A stretch of DNA of 64,000 nucleotides from Nephrocerus scutellatus (Eukaryota; Arthropoda; Insecta; Diptera; Pipunculidae), in contig OX352763.1 in assembly GCA_947095585.1 (NCBI GenBank), positions 101,225,908 through 101,289,907 of the forward strand, written 5' to 3'. The translations under genes and the position numbers were made by a program. Below the pieces are notes generated by a model. It was given only the letters and a program-made list of their open reading frames with translations. It ran no database searches and was not told the DNA's origin. Positions 1 to 10,229 of the stretch are shown in pieces. Position 1 is the first letter of the stretch, and every line of letters begins with the position of its first letter.

Positions 1-105
1 ACCTGGTACTTCTATTTTATCTGGGTCATCGTCTTCATCGAAGTCTGAACCAGACGAAGCATCGAAATCATCATCGGCAAAATCGATAGCGTTCTTAGTA
101 GAAGT
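1..105 (-). CDS. Partial acidic exon of an unidentified host gene
   Basis: On the minus strand positions 105 to 1 are open for 35 codons and run off the window edge. The reading begins TSTKNAIDFADDD and continues DFDEDDDPDKIEVPG, so it is rich in Asp and Ser. Directly upstream on that strand (about 106-125) is a sequence ending CATTGCAG, a plausible splice acceptor, and the frame starts exactly at the next base. This is the only stretch in the window that looks like an ordinary cellular exon rather than transposon debris. I do not recognise the protein. If the call is right, the non-coding DNA to the right would be an intron or 5' flank of this gene. The short length and low-complexity composition limit confidence. 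Confidence 0.45.
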
Positions 106-719
106 CTGCAATGATATTTAAGGGTAAATTAAAACAATTGTAATTATCGTTTATGTATATAGGTGAAATAATTACAAGAACCAACGTAGGATTTGTTTTG
201 ATTCACACACAAAAATTCGAATTTACTTGAGTTCAAGTTGAAAGAAATATGATTTAAAGTATTTACATCTTTTAATTTATTTCAGTCACAGTTAAACAGT
301 GACTAGGATAGTCGAATAAATGATTTATAAATAAAATGATTTAACAAGCATTTGCAATTTACAAAACAAAATGTGATTGGATGGATTGGCCAGACAATGG
401 ATTGGCGATAAAACTTTTTATGCGTTTTTTTTATCGGAGATATTTTTCTTTCGATTATTTTTCGTTCTCGATAAATAGAGAAATTTCTGTTCGCTCGTTA
501 TAAAAATAAAAATAAAAGTTCTTAGAACTAAAAAGAATATTGCACGTGTTATTGTCAAGAAACCAGATTCTCCAGTTCTTTACTTCTTAGAAATAGCAGA
601 CGCTCACAGTATAGGTCCACTATTCAGTAATGAATCTGTGAAACCAAAACAGAAATAGCATAAAACTCTTAAAATAAGATTATTCACGCGATGGTGCACA
701 GAAGTGTATTAATGCAAAA
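106..719. other. AT-rich non-coding DNA
   Basis: No open frame, RNA gene or repeat structure that I can support. The sequence is A/T-rich with homopolymer runs, as expected for an intron or intergenic region. Confidence 0.5.
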
Positions 720-1030
720 AATGGAGGTGTGAGCACAGCACGACTTTCTTTTACGGACGGGTCCGGAATCTTCAGTAAATATATATAAAATTTTTTTCCA
801 ATTTTTTTTTTATTTTATTTTTTTATTTTTTTTTGGTTTATTGTTTAAATTTCCTTTTCGATTAACCAATTTCTCCTAAGTGCTATAGTTTTTTAATTAT
901 TTGCAACAACTCGAAAAACTGTCTAAGTAAACTGTCACTTCCGGCTGTCAGATTTCCGTCAAAATCATCTGGCCCCTCAACATTTATGTAAAAAGCTTAA
1001 AAATAAATGTTCATCCCGATAAAAAGTATG
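720..1030 (+). repeat. Dispersed repeat family R-A, copy 1
   Basis: The segment starting GGAGGTGTGAGCACAGCACG, followed by CTTTCTTTTACGGACGGGTCC, is found again near 15369-15420. The downstream part around TTTATGTAAAAAGCTTAAA (about 984) recurs near 15550 and, inverted, near 14330. Family members are diverged, so this is an old interspersed repeat. No coding capacity is seen. Confidence 0.6.
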
Positions 1031-1347
1031 CACGTTTACTTTACCTAAGTCGTGGGCGCTACCTGTGAAATACTCGTGTTTTAAGCTCAAAATTAATATT
1101 CAGATATGTATTTGAGCTCACTCCATTTTTGATTTTTTTTTATCGACTTTGGGTCAATTAAATAGCAATTTCTTACCACAAATGTCAACAAGCAAAACAG
1201 CTGATCTGTTTAAAATGATGTGCTTTTGCAAGAAATCAAAATTAAAATTTCCAATTTTTGAAAGCCTGTGGATCATAGCCAGATTGTAAGTTAGGTATAC
1301 TAAGTTTGGTTGAAATTGGTGAAGGCGTTCCAGAGTTAGTTAATCAC

Positions 1348-1452
1348 AAACAATAAAACAAAGAAACAAACAAACAAACTAAGCCACACGAAACAAACAA
1401 ACACACAAACAAACAAACACTGAAACAACCACACAAACAAACAAACACAAAA
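1348..1452. repeat. AAAC-type microsatellite
   Basis: Imperfect run of CAAA/CAAAC units (about 100 bp), immediately left of the fold-back element at 1456. Preceded by GGTGAAGGCGTTCCAGAGTTAG. Confidence 0.8.
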
Positions 1453-1455
1453 ATT

Positions 1456-2013
1456 GCTCTGTTAATACTAACGGTAGAAACTTCGTTTAGGACTTTATTT
1501 TTAGAAGAAATACTAGCCTTTGTAACTGCGTTTAAATAAATTTGATATCTTGTTTGAGTCTTCAGATTTCCAACTTCAATGCTGTTTTCTTGCCCATGCT
1601 AATTTTTGACTTTGACGTCAAATCAAAATAAAAATTATCTAAAACCACACAAAATCATTTTTTATTCATAGCATTTGGAGCTTTAAGCAAACAAACCCTT
1701 TTTTTAAATTTTACCTGCTGCAAGTTTTCCCAAGTATCATAAAATCTATGGGATTTTCCGCAAACTTGCTGTTGATTTTTATTATTCTTACATTTATAAG
1801 ACAAAAATAGTAAAACGTTATGTTTATTACGCATTTTCTGGAGAAAATTGACCTCAAATTCAAAAATTATAGCATGGGCAAGAAAACTGGACCAGGCGTT
1901 GGAGTTGGATATCCAAAGACTCAAACAATATATCAAATTTATTTAAACGCAGTTTGAGGCTAGTATTTCTTCTAAAAATAAAACGAAGTTTCTATCACTA
2001 TTATTAACAGAGC
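1456..2013. mobile_element. Fold-back (long inverted repeat) MITE
   Basis: The left arm (about 1456-1620) starts GCTCTGTTAATACTAACGGT. The right arm (about 1856-2013) is its imperfect reverse complement and ends TATTAACAGAGC. Matching blocks include AGAAACTTCGTTT, TTTTTAGAAGAAATACTAGC, GCGTTTAAATAAATTTGATAT and TTTCTTGCCCATGCTA, each opposite its complement. The arms are about 160 bp with a central AT-rich spacer of about 235 bp. No transposase is encoded; the small minus-strand ORF inside is a by-product of the arms. This is the architecture of a non-autonomous fold-back or MITE-type DNA transposon. The superfamily is not identified and no clear target duplication is visible. Confidence 0.7.
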
Positions 2014-4551
2014 ATTTTCCGTTAACATGGGTCAGGGTCCACCAAAGTAACCTTTTTCTTCAATCCCCGATAAATGATGTCAACATTGGAGATAGACCCT
2101 TACTGTAGAACGATTTTTTTTTCCTAAAATATACCCTAGAACCATTTCCAGAATTATTCTGCACAAATTAGAGAACACCCTGTATATGTAATTATTTCAA
2201 TTTTATTAAATAACTATTCTTTTAAAACATCACTTCAGTAAAATACATCGGACAAAATAAATATAAGTCAGTAATTTTTGTTATGTAGTGGCATAAGTCA
2301 CTGTCCGTAATTAAAAATTGTGATTTTTCAATGACTATACGAAATTATTTATGCTGATAAAAATATTAGTATCCTCAGATTATAAATACAAGTAAAACTT
2401 GTCGAAAGTTGGCATCAATATTTTTAAAAATGTTAGAACGCAAGCAAACCCATAAATATCATGATTTAAAAACTAAGTGACTTATGCCACTTTTAAAATC
2501 AACGGTTCATATAAAGATATATCATATACAGTGCTCGGATGTTATAGGATACAATTTTGGGTCAGTGGCGGGTAGGTGGCGGTGGGGCTCAATATTGTGC
2601 AGTGGTTTCAGGGGTGAGCGGTCAGTTTGGATGGGTCAGTAGGATATGAGGGACAAGCTCAAGAACCTTATGAAGAATTGACTGTAACGAACGTTTCAGA
2701 GTGAATTAATTTTTAATTAGGTCAAAGATAGCGACAATACCTAAAATTTCCATTAATTTCTGAAAGGAAAAACAACAAAGTCACTTAAATGCATTGCCTT
2801 AAAAATGGTCAGCAAGACCAAAATATTGGCATGAATCTTATTATTTTTAATAAATAAAAGTCAATAATTAAGCTATTGGATTAAATAAAAATTATAAAAA
2901 TACTTTAAAAATAATAAAAAATATTAATAGAATATAATAATAATAATAATATTTATCACAAAAGATCGTTGAGATTATGGTCTAGCTTCTCGCAACGATT
3001 ACGAATGTATGCTTATTCAATTATGCAAAGCACATAAACAGTTTGTTGATCTCATCTCATTGAAAAAAAAAATCAATCCCATACTCATTATGGAAGACTT
3101 CTTATGTCCAATCTTTAAGAAAATAAATTCTGTACTATTGCCTCTTAGGCACCAGCAATATTTCTATCTAGCACTTTAAAGTATTTTACAACCACCAGAC
3201 AAGTGAACAAACGTTCAACTGTCGTCACTCTTAAAAACGGAAATTTCCTAAAGAAAATTCAAAAAAGAAAATCAAAAAAATACTCTTCTGAATAGAAAAA
3301 TCTTGTCACTTTATTCCAAAAGAGAACGAACGAACGAACACAACTTTTATTTCTTTTTTTGCAAATTCATTTGAAAATCAATAAAACAGTAAAGAAGAAA
3401 CCTCTGCCAATGCGTTTCTTGTTGGTACTTCTTCTTGGCATTTGTTCTGTAGCCGGAAGTATCTCCACAAACACACCTATATTTAGATTCGACTAACCTG
3501 AATTTTGGTTGAATTTTAAATTTTTATTGCTCACTCGAAAAACACTGAAATGAATGAATGAATGGATAATGTAAAGTGCAATGCAAAGCAATTTTAGTCA
3601 TTTAACTAACTAAGCACACACAGCGGAGCAGGATACAATAAAATTCCTAATTGAAATTTTATCATTTGGAAAATTCACTTTTGCTAACGTCTTTCCAACA
3701 CCTAGAACTCTCTTCAACTGCTCACAACGGAGCACGATTATGCTGCACGTAGCCCTGTAGAAAATCCTCCATCCATGGAAAATGAAAATGCTGCTCCACG
3801 AATGAGGACGACAAATGGGGAACGCGAACGAACGACGAACAACAACAACAACAGCCTTTTCTCGTTGTCTCCCTTTTGATTGCTTTGCTTATTCATTCTC
3901 GTTTATCCGTCTTTCAGTAACAAAGCGAGCTCTCAGGTTAGATTTTCCCGCACACCAGAGAATCCTATCCAATAGTTATCCTGTTCCGAACATCACACAT
4001 GTGCGTGCGTCTTCTCTTCTTTCTTCCTCTACGGCAGCAGTAAGCTTGGAAGAGATTTGCGTATTCGCTTTGGGTAGCGCAGGAGTTTCCTGCGTATGTT
4101 GAATGATGGTATACTCAATTATACAAAGAGGAAGATGATGTATAGGTGCACATAAAGGACACCAAAGAAATGAAATTATAACAGAAAATTTATCAAATTG
4201 CGGGTTCCGGAATAATAATGTGCTTCAATATTTATGCGAATTTTCATCCAAATTGTAGATTGAAGGAGGAGCGAGCCTGAAATTAACAATTTCCGCTTCG
4301 TTTCTCAAAGTTCTAGTATATATACGACGAATGGGGGATTCGATACAGGTAAATAACTACTGTTTCAGGTAGCAACACAATTAATCAAGAAGGACCAAAG
4401 AAAATCAATAAAATCATTCTTCCAGTCCGCAGGAGCGAAACGGATAACGAAGTCATCAAGTCTATGAGCGAACACAAGGAATAATGTATTTGATTTTTCC
4501 CTAAAGTTAATTCGGGTTCTCATTCTCATCAAAACTTTTGAGACTAAAAAA
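2014..4551. other. Non-coding DNA with short repeats
   Basis: No gene recognised. The stretch holds a perfect 16-bp inverted repeat (2287-2302 and 2476-2491), a short GC-rich GGTCAGTGG-type tract near 2560-2640 that resembles the minisatellite at 12.7-12.9 kb, an AAT run near 2935-2955 and a GAAC run near 3327. About 3780-4100 is more GC-rich than its surroundings and has an open frame (3815-4102), but I see no protein family in it. Confidence 0.5.
2287..2491. repeat. Perfect 16-bp inverted repeat, 173 bp apart
   Basis: AGTGGCATAAGTCACT at 2287-2302 has its exact reverse complement AGTGACTTATGCCACT at 2476-2491. The interior is AT-rich and non-coding. It could be the ends of a small MITE; I could not define a target-site duplication. 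Confidence 0.5.
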
Positions 4552-6528
4552 ATGTTAAGGGTCCCTTCACCCAAGTGCTTTAATCGTCAACAATACAGGG
4601 ACCATCTTGCCTTAGGTGAAGAAAAAGGTAACAGTATACCGCAGGAGAACGTCGGCGACCACTGGAATGCTGTGAAAAAGGTTTTTGTAACTGGGGCACG
4701 CACCTACGTCGGTCGGCAGAACAAAGACAACACATGGTTATCGGCAGACACATGGAGACGGATCGATGATCGTAAAGAAATCAAGGCTCAAATTGCAGCG
4801 CCTTCAGCAGTAGAGAGTATCGAGCTGGAAGCCAAATATCGCGTCAAAAAGAAGGAAGTGCAGCGTTGTTTAAGACGGGACAACCGACAGTACATCGACT
4901 CACTTGCCTCGATGGCCGAAGAAGCAGCAAGAAGGGGTGACAGTAGGACTGTCTATAACTTCACCAAGGGGCTTAATGGTGGTCGGAACTCCAAACAACA
5001 TCCAGTGAAGAGTTCAGTTGGTGACCTTCTGATGTCGGATGGAGAGAACATTTCGCTACAGTCCTTAACCACATAGACGATGGTGATATGATCTCGAGTG
5101 CTAATGAATCTTCCGAAGAGATAAATTCCCGAATTCGCACTGGACCTCCCAGTAAAACCGAAATAACAGCAGCAATCAAGTCTCTAAAGAAAAATAAAGC
5201 GATGGGTACTGACGGCATCCCTGCCGAAATATTCCAAGCGGCGCCAACCACATCGGCTGATCTTCTACACCCCGTTTCCCCAAAAGTGGAAAAGAGGTAT
5301 GATCGTCAAGCTACAAAAAAAAAAAGGAAAATCTGATGGACTGTGGAAACTGGACTGGTATATGCGTTTTACCGGCCGTAGCCAAGATAATTGCTAGAAC
5401 CATATTAGAACGCGCTAAGAAGCATTTAGATTCAACCCTCGACGTCGAACAGGCAGGCTTTTGCACCTTGGGGATCACAATAGAACAATGCGTTGAGTAC
5501 AGATCTCCGCTACATCTTCGGTTCATCGAAGGCTTTTGACAGCTTAACTCGAGGTGCTATCTGGATGGCCCTGCGCAAGAGGTGTATACCAGAAAAGCTT
5601 ATAGCTAGTATCAAAGCTACATACGAAGGAAATAAATGTCACGTCCTACACAACGGTAAGGTGTCCGAGGAATTTGAAGTCCAAAGTGGAGTACGTCAGA
5701 GGTGCATACTATCACCGCTGTTATTCCTGGTGGTCATGCATTATTGGAATTCGACAACTTACCTTAGACTACACTGAAGATGTTTGCCTGCTCTCACATC
5801 GTATAATGGACCTTCATATAATGGCCCAAAATCTAGAAACCGAAGCCCTGAACACTTCTAACACCCGCTCTCAGCGCAACATTGCTGGACAGGTAGTCGA
5901 AAAAGTTGACAACTTTCTATACCTAGGAAGTGTGGTCTCGGCTGATCGCGGTAGCACCGAACTGGATGTGTGCAGCAAAATCGGGAAACCAAGGGCTGCG
6001 TTCGGAATGCTATCGAAAGTCTGGAGAAGCAATGTTTTCAGCTTAAGAACTAAGCTTCGACTGTTCCGCTCCAACGTCGCATCAGTACTGTTGTATGGGC
6101 GCAGTACTTGAAAGGTGGATACCACTACCACGCGCAAGATGGAATCTTTCGTAAACAAATGCCTACGTATCATATTGAGGATCTTCTGGCCCAATCGTAT
6201 ATCCAACGAGGAACTTCATAGGAGAACGGTTCAAGAACCTATAGACGTTATTGTGCGAAAGAGAAAGTTGCAGTGGATTGGACACAAAATACAGCGCGAC
6301 GACAGCTCCATTGCGAAAAATGCCATACAGTGGAACCCGCTCACCCAGGCAGTTAGAACAGCGGGACGCCCCAGGAGAACGTGGCGCACGACAGTCGAGG
6401 AGGAAGCAGGGTCCTCCGGAATGTGTTGGAGGCAGCTCAAACGTGTTGCAGTAAACAGAACAAGATGGCGCGTAGGCGTTGTTGACGCCCTATGCCCCTC
6501 AAGGGGTGAAAGTATTCTAGCAAATTAA
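4552..6528 (+). pseudogene. LINE (non-LTR retrotransposon) reverse transcriptase, 5'-truncated and broken
   Basis: The pieces lie in different frames. About 4552-5076 encodes the linker before the RT (for example NKDNTWLSADTWRRIDDRKE). About 5088-5336 has the RT entry motif KKNKAMGTDGIPAEIF. About 5336-5780 covers the palm (SSKAFDSLTRGAIWMAL, SGVRQRCILSPLLF). About 5674-6111 and 6115-6528 form the C-terminal region (KLQWIGHKIQRDDS, AGRPRRTWRTTVEEE). The endonuclease domain is missing upstream. The catalytic YADD box is degraded: after a local deletion the remaining sequence reads YTED (about 5771-5782). At least four frame changes occur, one next to an A-run near 5313. The conserved C-terminal GRPRRTW...NR..WR pattern suggests an RTE-like clade, which is inference. 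The element is dead. Confidence 0.85.
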
Positions 6529-7216
6529 CCTACGTGGGCTTACTACACTAATAAACATTTTTTTATAATGAATTATTGCGAGCCCGAAGGGCGAAGCTAA
6601 TAATCAGAGGACAAGAACATTTACGTTTATCTGATTGTATATCGCGACTTCTACTAGTCAGAATTTGATGGGACTTGTTTTAAAACAATTGGTAAGCGCT
6701 TGGCTTGCGATGACGTGGCGCGCGTCTAATTTTTTTTTTAAATTACTTGTTTTAAAACTTGGCTTGCGGTGACGTGACGCATGCCACGCGCGTCGCGTGT
6801 GGCGCTCAGCTTGCGATGGTGTAATTTTGATTTTTTTTTATTCATAGGGGTAATCTTATCTTATTGAATATATTGAAATTATGAAGAACAAAAATTTGGT
6901 TAAAAATTCTTCCGCTATTACTTATAAGATAAAAAAAAACTTAAACTATTTAAAACTAATTAAAATACTTAAAATGTATAGGAGCGTGTTGACCGCGCTA
7001 TCTCGCGCTTCCCCAACCGCACAGGCGATGAATAAATAGACGCCTAGTTTGAGTTACGTAATTTAGTATCAATTGTCTTACAGCGAAAATATCTCTTAAT
7101 TTTTATTTAAAAATTTGAGAGTAACTGAAAAAAAATATTTGAGAATAACTAAAAGAAAAGTTTCAGAAGGACTGAGAGAAAAGTTAAGGAATCACTGGAA
7201 AGCAAAGTTTAATCAT
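6529..7216. other. LINE 3' flank and GC/AT patchwork
   Basis: About 6540-6570 looks like the 3' end of the LINE (AATAAAC then a T-run). Between about 6673 and 6840 a short segment is duplicated: ACTTGTTTTAAAAC followed by TTGGCTTGCG(A/G)TGACGTG occurs twice, each ending in a GCGCGC-rich motif. The rest is A/T-rich without genes. Confidence 0.4.
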
Positions 7217-7920
7217 CTACTGTATGAATTTATATCCAAGTGGGAAATTTTTTTTTGTTATTATATATATATAATAATTTAACGACTTTCTTAAAGTTTT
7301 ATATACATGTGTATCTCCGATGGACAAAACGGTTTGTAAATTTTTTGGAGTGAACGGGCCCTGAGGCGCGAGGTGTGCCCATAAAAAATTATACAGATTT
7401 TCTTTATATATTAAACACATGTGTATCTCCGATTTACAAAACTTTCTGTAAAATTTTTGGAGTGAACGGTCCCCGAGGCCTGAGGGGCCCATACAAATTT
7501 TTTAAAAATTAGCTCGATTTCTTCGAATTTTCAACACATGTGTATGTCCAATGGACAAAACTTTTAGTGCAATTTTTGGAGTGATCGGGCCCGGAAGCCC
7601 AGGGTGCCCATATAATTTTTTTAAAAATTAGCTCGATTTTCTTCAAATTTTCAACACACGTGTATCTCCGATGACAACACTTCCTATTGAAATTTGGAAG
7701 TGTCCGCGCCCCAAGGTCGAGGGCTCCCATACACATTTTTTTCCCATATAGCGGCATCAGATCATTTCATACTATAATGACTGTGTGCGTTGTGCGCTGT
7801 AAGCAGAGCTGCTTGCTTTACGATTGGGGTTTATTTTTTGTTGGGTTGCTGTGCTTCGTATGTGTTTTTATATTTCAGCATTTATAGTGGAATTCAGTAT
7901 ACTTTTGGTTATTTGAGAAT
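7217..7920 (-). repeat. Dispersed family R-B with internal ~112-bp tandem units, copy 1
   Basis: Four imperfect units of about 110-117 bp, each with an ACA(C/T)(A/G)TGTGTAT.TCC block and GTGA.CGG..CC near the unit boundary (about 7350, 7462, 7580, 7698). They are the reverse complement of units at 13.2-14.1 kb. The right-hand module (about 7770-7920, ATAATGACTGTGTGCGTTGT to AGTATACTTTTGGTTATT) recurs at 20740-20890. No protein is encoded. It is probably a non-autonomous transposon family with a variable internal array. Confidence 0.65.
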
Positions 7921-8637
7921 TTACATGAACAATTTTAAATTTTATGTGTTGTTTTTTTAATTGTGAATATTTACTTTGTGAAGACATATTGATCTGTGGC
8001 TACAAATGGTATCTATTAGAATAGAAGAATTTAAAAAGAGAAATTTTGTTGTCAATTTGTATTTGTCAATACCGGAGATTATTCGCGTACAGACTTAATT
8101 TATTAATATAAAATTGTCAGCGGTAACAAGCTCATTACAGAACTGATAAAAAAAATCCGCAAAAAAAGTAATCTTTTTGAATCAATTTGTACTGCAAGTT
8201 TCTCAACCCGTTGAAGTAAATATTCTAAGATCTCATCACTTATATGTGATTAACTAGTAGTGTGAGAACATCGTCAAAAATGACGGAGAATATTTTTTTA
8301 CTATTTGACATTCACCATTTCATCTTTTTTCATCATAAATTTTCATATGCTTCGCAGCGCTACAACACATGGTGTGAATATTAACTTTTCGTAAATATAT
8401 GGACACCAGCGCCACCTACTCAGTGTTAAATCCATTTAAACAAACAAACAGACAACTATACACGTATTATTACAAGTAGTGAGAATCCGACAAAAATTAC
8501 GGAATCTTTTTTACCATAAAAGATTCTCTTTTTCATTCTGTTTCACAATAAATTTTTTTATGCTATCACAGCGCCACCTTCAGACCAATACATAAATATC
8601 TCGACTCCAGCACCATCTACCGGATTTAAAAAATATT
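7921..8637. other. AT-rich non-coding DNA
   Basis: No gene. A phrase of the type CA.CG.CACC..C recurs with ATGCTTCGCAGCGCTAC near 8350, 8405 and 8565, suggesting a diverged short tandem repeat, but it is too weak to name. Confidence 0.35.
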
Positions 8638-8902
8638 AACATATCGGAGCCGTGGCTCAGTGGATAAGTGCATGGGGTTCTGAGCAGGAGGAGGTTTTTC
8701 ACGGTCCCACCTCTCGCGAATGTCTGACAAACGTCCGATAGTACATAATAACTTTTCACGGAAAGCTTCTCAATTAGGCGTTCGGATACGGCATTAAATT
8801 GTAGGTCTCTGACAGTACAGATACAACACTATTGGTAAAGAAGCTACGCCTTTGACCGCAACGGTATGTCGCGCCGAATATTATTATTAAACATATCGGA
8901 GC
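8638..8902 (+). mobile_element. tRNA-derived SINE with 13-bp target-site duplication
   Basis: The body is 8651-8889. It opens with TGGCTCAGTGG (8653-8663), an exact match to the pol III A-box consensus of tRNA genes, followed by a degenerate B-box region near 8692-8712 (TTTTTCACGGTCCCAC). The 3' end (CGCGCCGAATATTATTATTA) is an ATT-type tail rather than poly(A). The body is flanked by a perfect 13-bp direct repeat, AACATATCGGAGC, at 8638-8650 and 8890-8902, the signature of LINE-driven retroposition. The perfect duplication suggests a fairly young insertion. It is not a functional tRNA: no cloverleaf can be drawn. Confidence 0.85.
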
Positions 8903-8941
8903 ACCAAATGTACATATGGTGTGACAACTTAATAGAATTTA

Positions 8942-10227
8942 CAGGGTGGCTGACTGACACGAAGTGTTACCAAAACAACACGCCACAGAATTTTTATTTT
9001 TTGAAGAATTTTATTGAATCAAAGTAAAAAATATTCACAAATATTTAAATTTTCGAATTGCATTAGCAGTTTTCGATTTGGCCACCTTTAGCCGCGATTA
9101 TGGCCTACAAACGGACGACAAAGCTATTGCATGAAGCACGAAAGTTGCTCTGCGGTATTTTGGCCCATTCCCGGCGAAGCGCTTGCTTGAGATGATCGAC
9201 ACTTTGGTATTTTTTTGTCCCAACCTTGCTCTTCAAAATACCGCAAAGCGAGAAATCTAGCGGATTTGCATCCGGTGAATTTGGTGACCATTGGGCAGTG
9301 GAACTGAACCGCGAAACGTTGTTTCTCAGCCAATCTTGATTGACGCGCGCTTTATGACTCGGCGCCGAGTTCTGTTGAAATGTCCAGGCTCTGCGGCCAA
9401 AATGTTTTTGTGCCCAAGGCATCAACGCTCCCTCCAACACATGATCCCAATAAATTTGAGCATTTATCTTGATGCCACGGTCCAAAAGAAGAGCGGTGAA
9501 CGGCTTTCGGCCGTTACGGCGGCCCAAACCATCACAATCGGCGGGGCTTGGTTTCGAGTGGCAATCCTTTAGTGCAAATTTTCAGTAGATCGGCCGGGCA
9601 AGTAAATCCGGTCGTTTTGCTTGTTCACATATTGCTCAAAAACGAACGGTGACTCATCGGAGAAAACCAAATTCGGCAAATCGCCACTTTCGTGCAAGCG
9701 TAACAACTCCTTTGCTCTTTCCACTCTAACTTTTTTTTTGCAATCGGTGAGACCATGCGTTTTTTGGAATTTCAAGGCTTTTAGTCCAAGATGATCTTTC
9801 AAAATTTCGAAATTTTCGCCTCACGAGCCAATTTTCTGCCGCTACGGCGCGGATTCCGAGCCAATTTGGCCGGATGATATCCGGCGATGTTGCAGTGCGT
9901 TTCGGTCCACCACAATGACGTTTTGCAATGCCAGTATCGGTATAACGATTTATGTTGCGATACACAAACATTTTATTCACATGCAGATGTTTTAACTGGT
10001 TAACAATCTGCGGCTGTGGTTTTCCAGCCAAAAATAGAGCAATCACACTATTACGCTTGAATTCCATTGCGGATAACTTTTTTTCTGAATATTTCCCACT
10101 AAAATGCTTTTGTACGCTTGTAAACAATGGAACGAACTGTCATTAGTTAAAATTTGAGTGCTCTGTCATTACTGGTTTGACAGCAATGACAGTCTGAAGT
10201 TTGTAACACTTCGTGTCAGTCACCCGG
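8942..10227 (-). mobile_element. Full-length Tc1/mariner element with TIRs and TA duplication
   Basis: The left end (CAGGGTGGCTGACTGACACG, then AAGTGTTAC) and the right end (GTAACACTTCGTGTCAGTCA, then CCCGG) are inverted copies of about 27 bp. A TA lies at 8940-8941 and at 10228-10229, so the element is 1286 bp, a usual mariner length. The transposase is on the minus strand and inactive (separate entry). Confidence 0.85.
9105..10067 (-). pseudogene. Mariner-family transposase, inactivated
   Basis: Three minus-strand blocks make up one gene. About 10067-9729 has an N-terminal helix-turn-helix (MEFKRNSVIALFLAGKPQPQ). About 9802-9569 has the first catalytic Asp in VFSDES and the conserved YVNKQNDRIY. 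About 9527-9105 has the remainder (WTFQQNSAPSHKA, NSPDANPLDFSLCG). The second catalytic Asp, normally in QQDGA, is Asn here (QQNSA), and the blocks are separated by frameshifts, so it cannot catalyse transposition. The third Asp (SPDANPLDF) is present. It is clearly different from the rosa-like copy at 48.9-50.1 kb. The family is secure; the subfamily is not assigned. Confidence 0.85.
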
Positions 10228-10229
10228 TA

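Noticed and set aside
3815..4102. 95-codon ORF as a gene
   Set aside because: It begins in a Thr repeat from an ACA run, has no family motif and lacks splice or promoter support.
8651..8730. tRNA gene
   Set aside because: The A box is exact, but no cloverleaf or clean B box can be drawn and the unit has a tail and target duplication, so it is a SINE.
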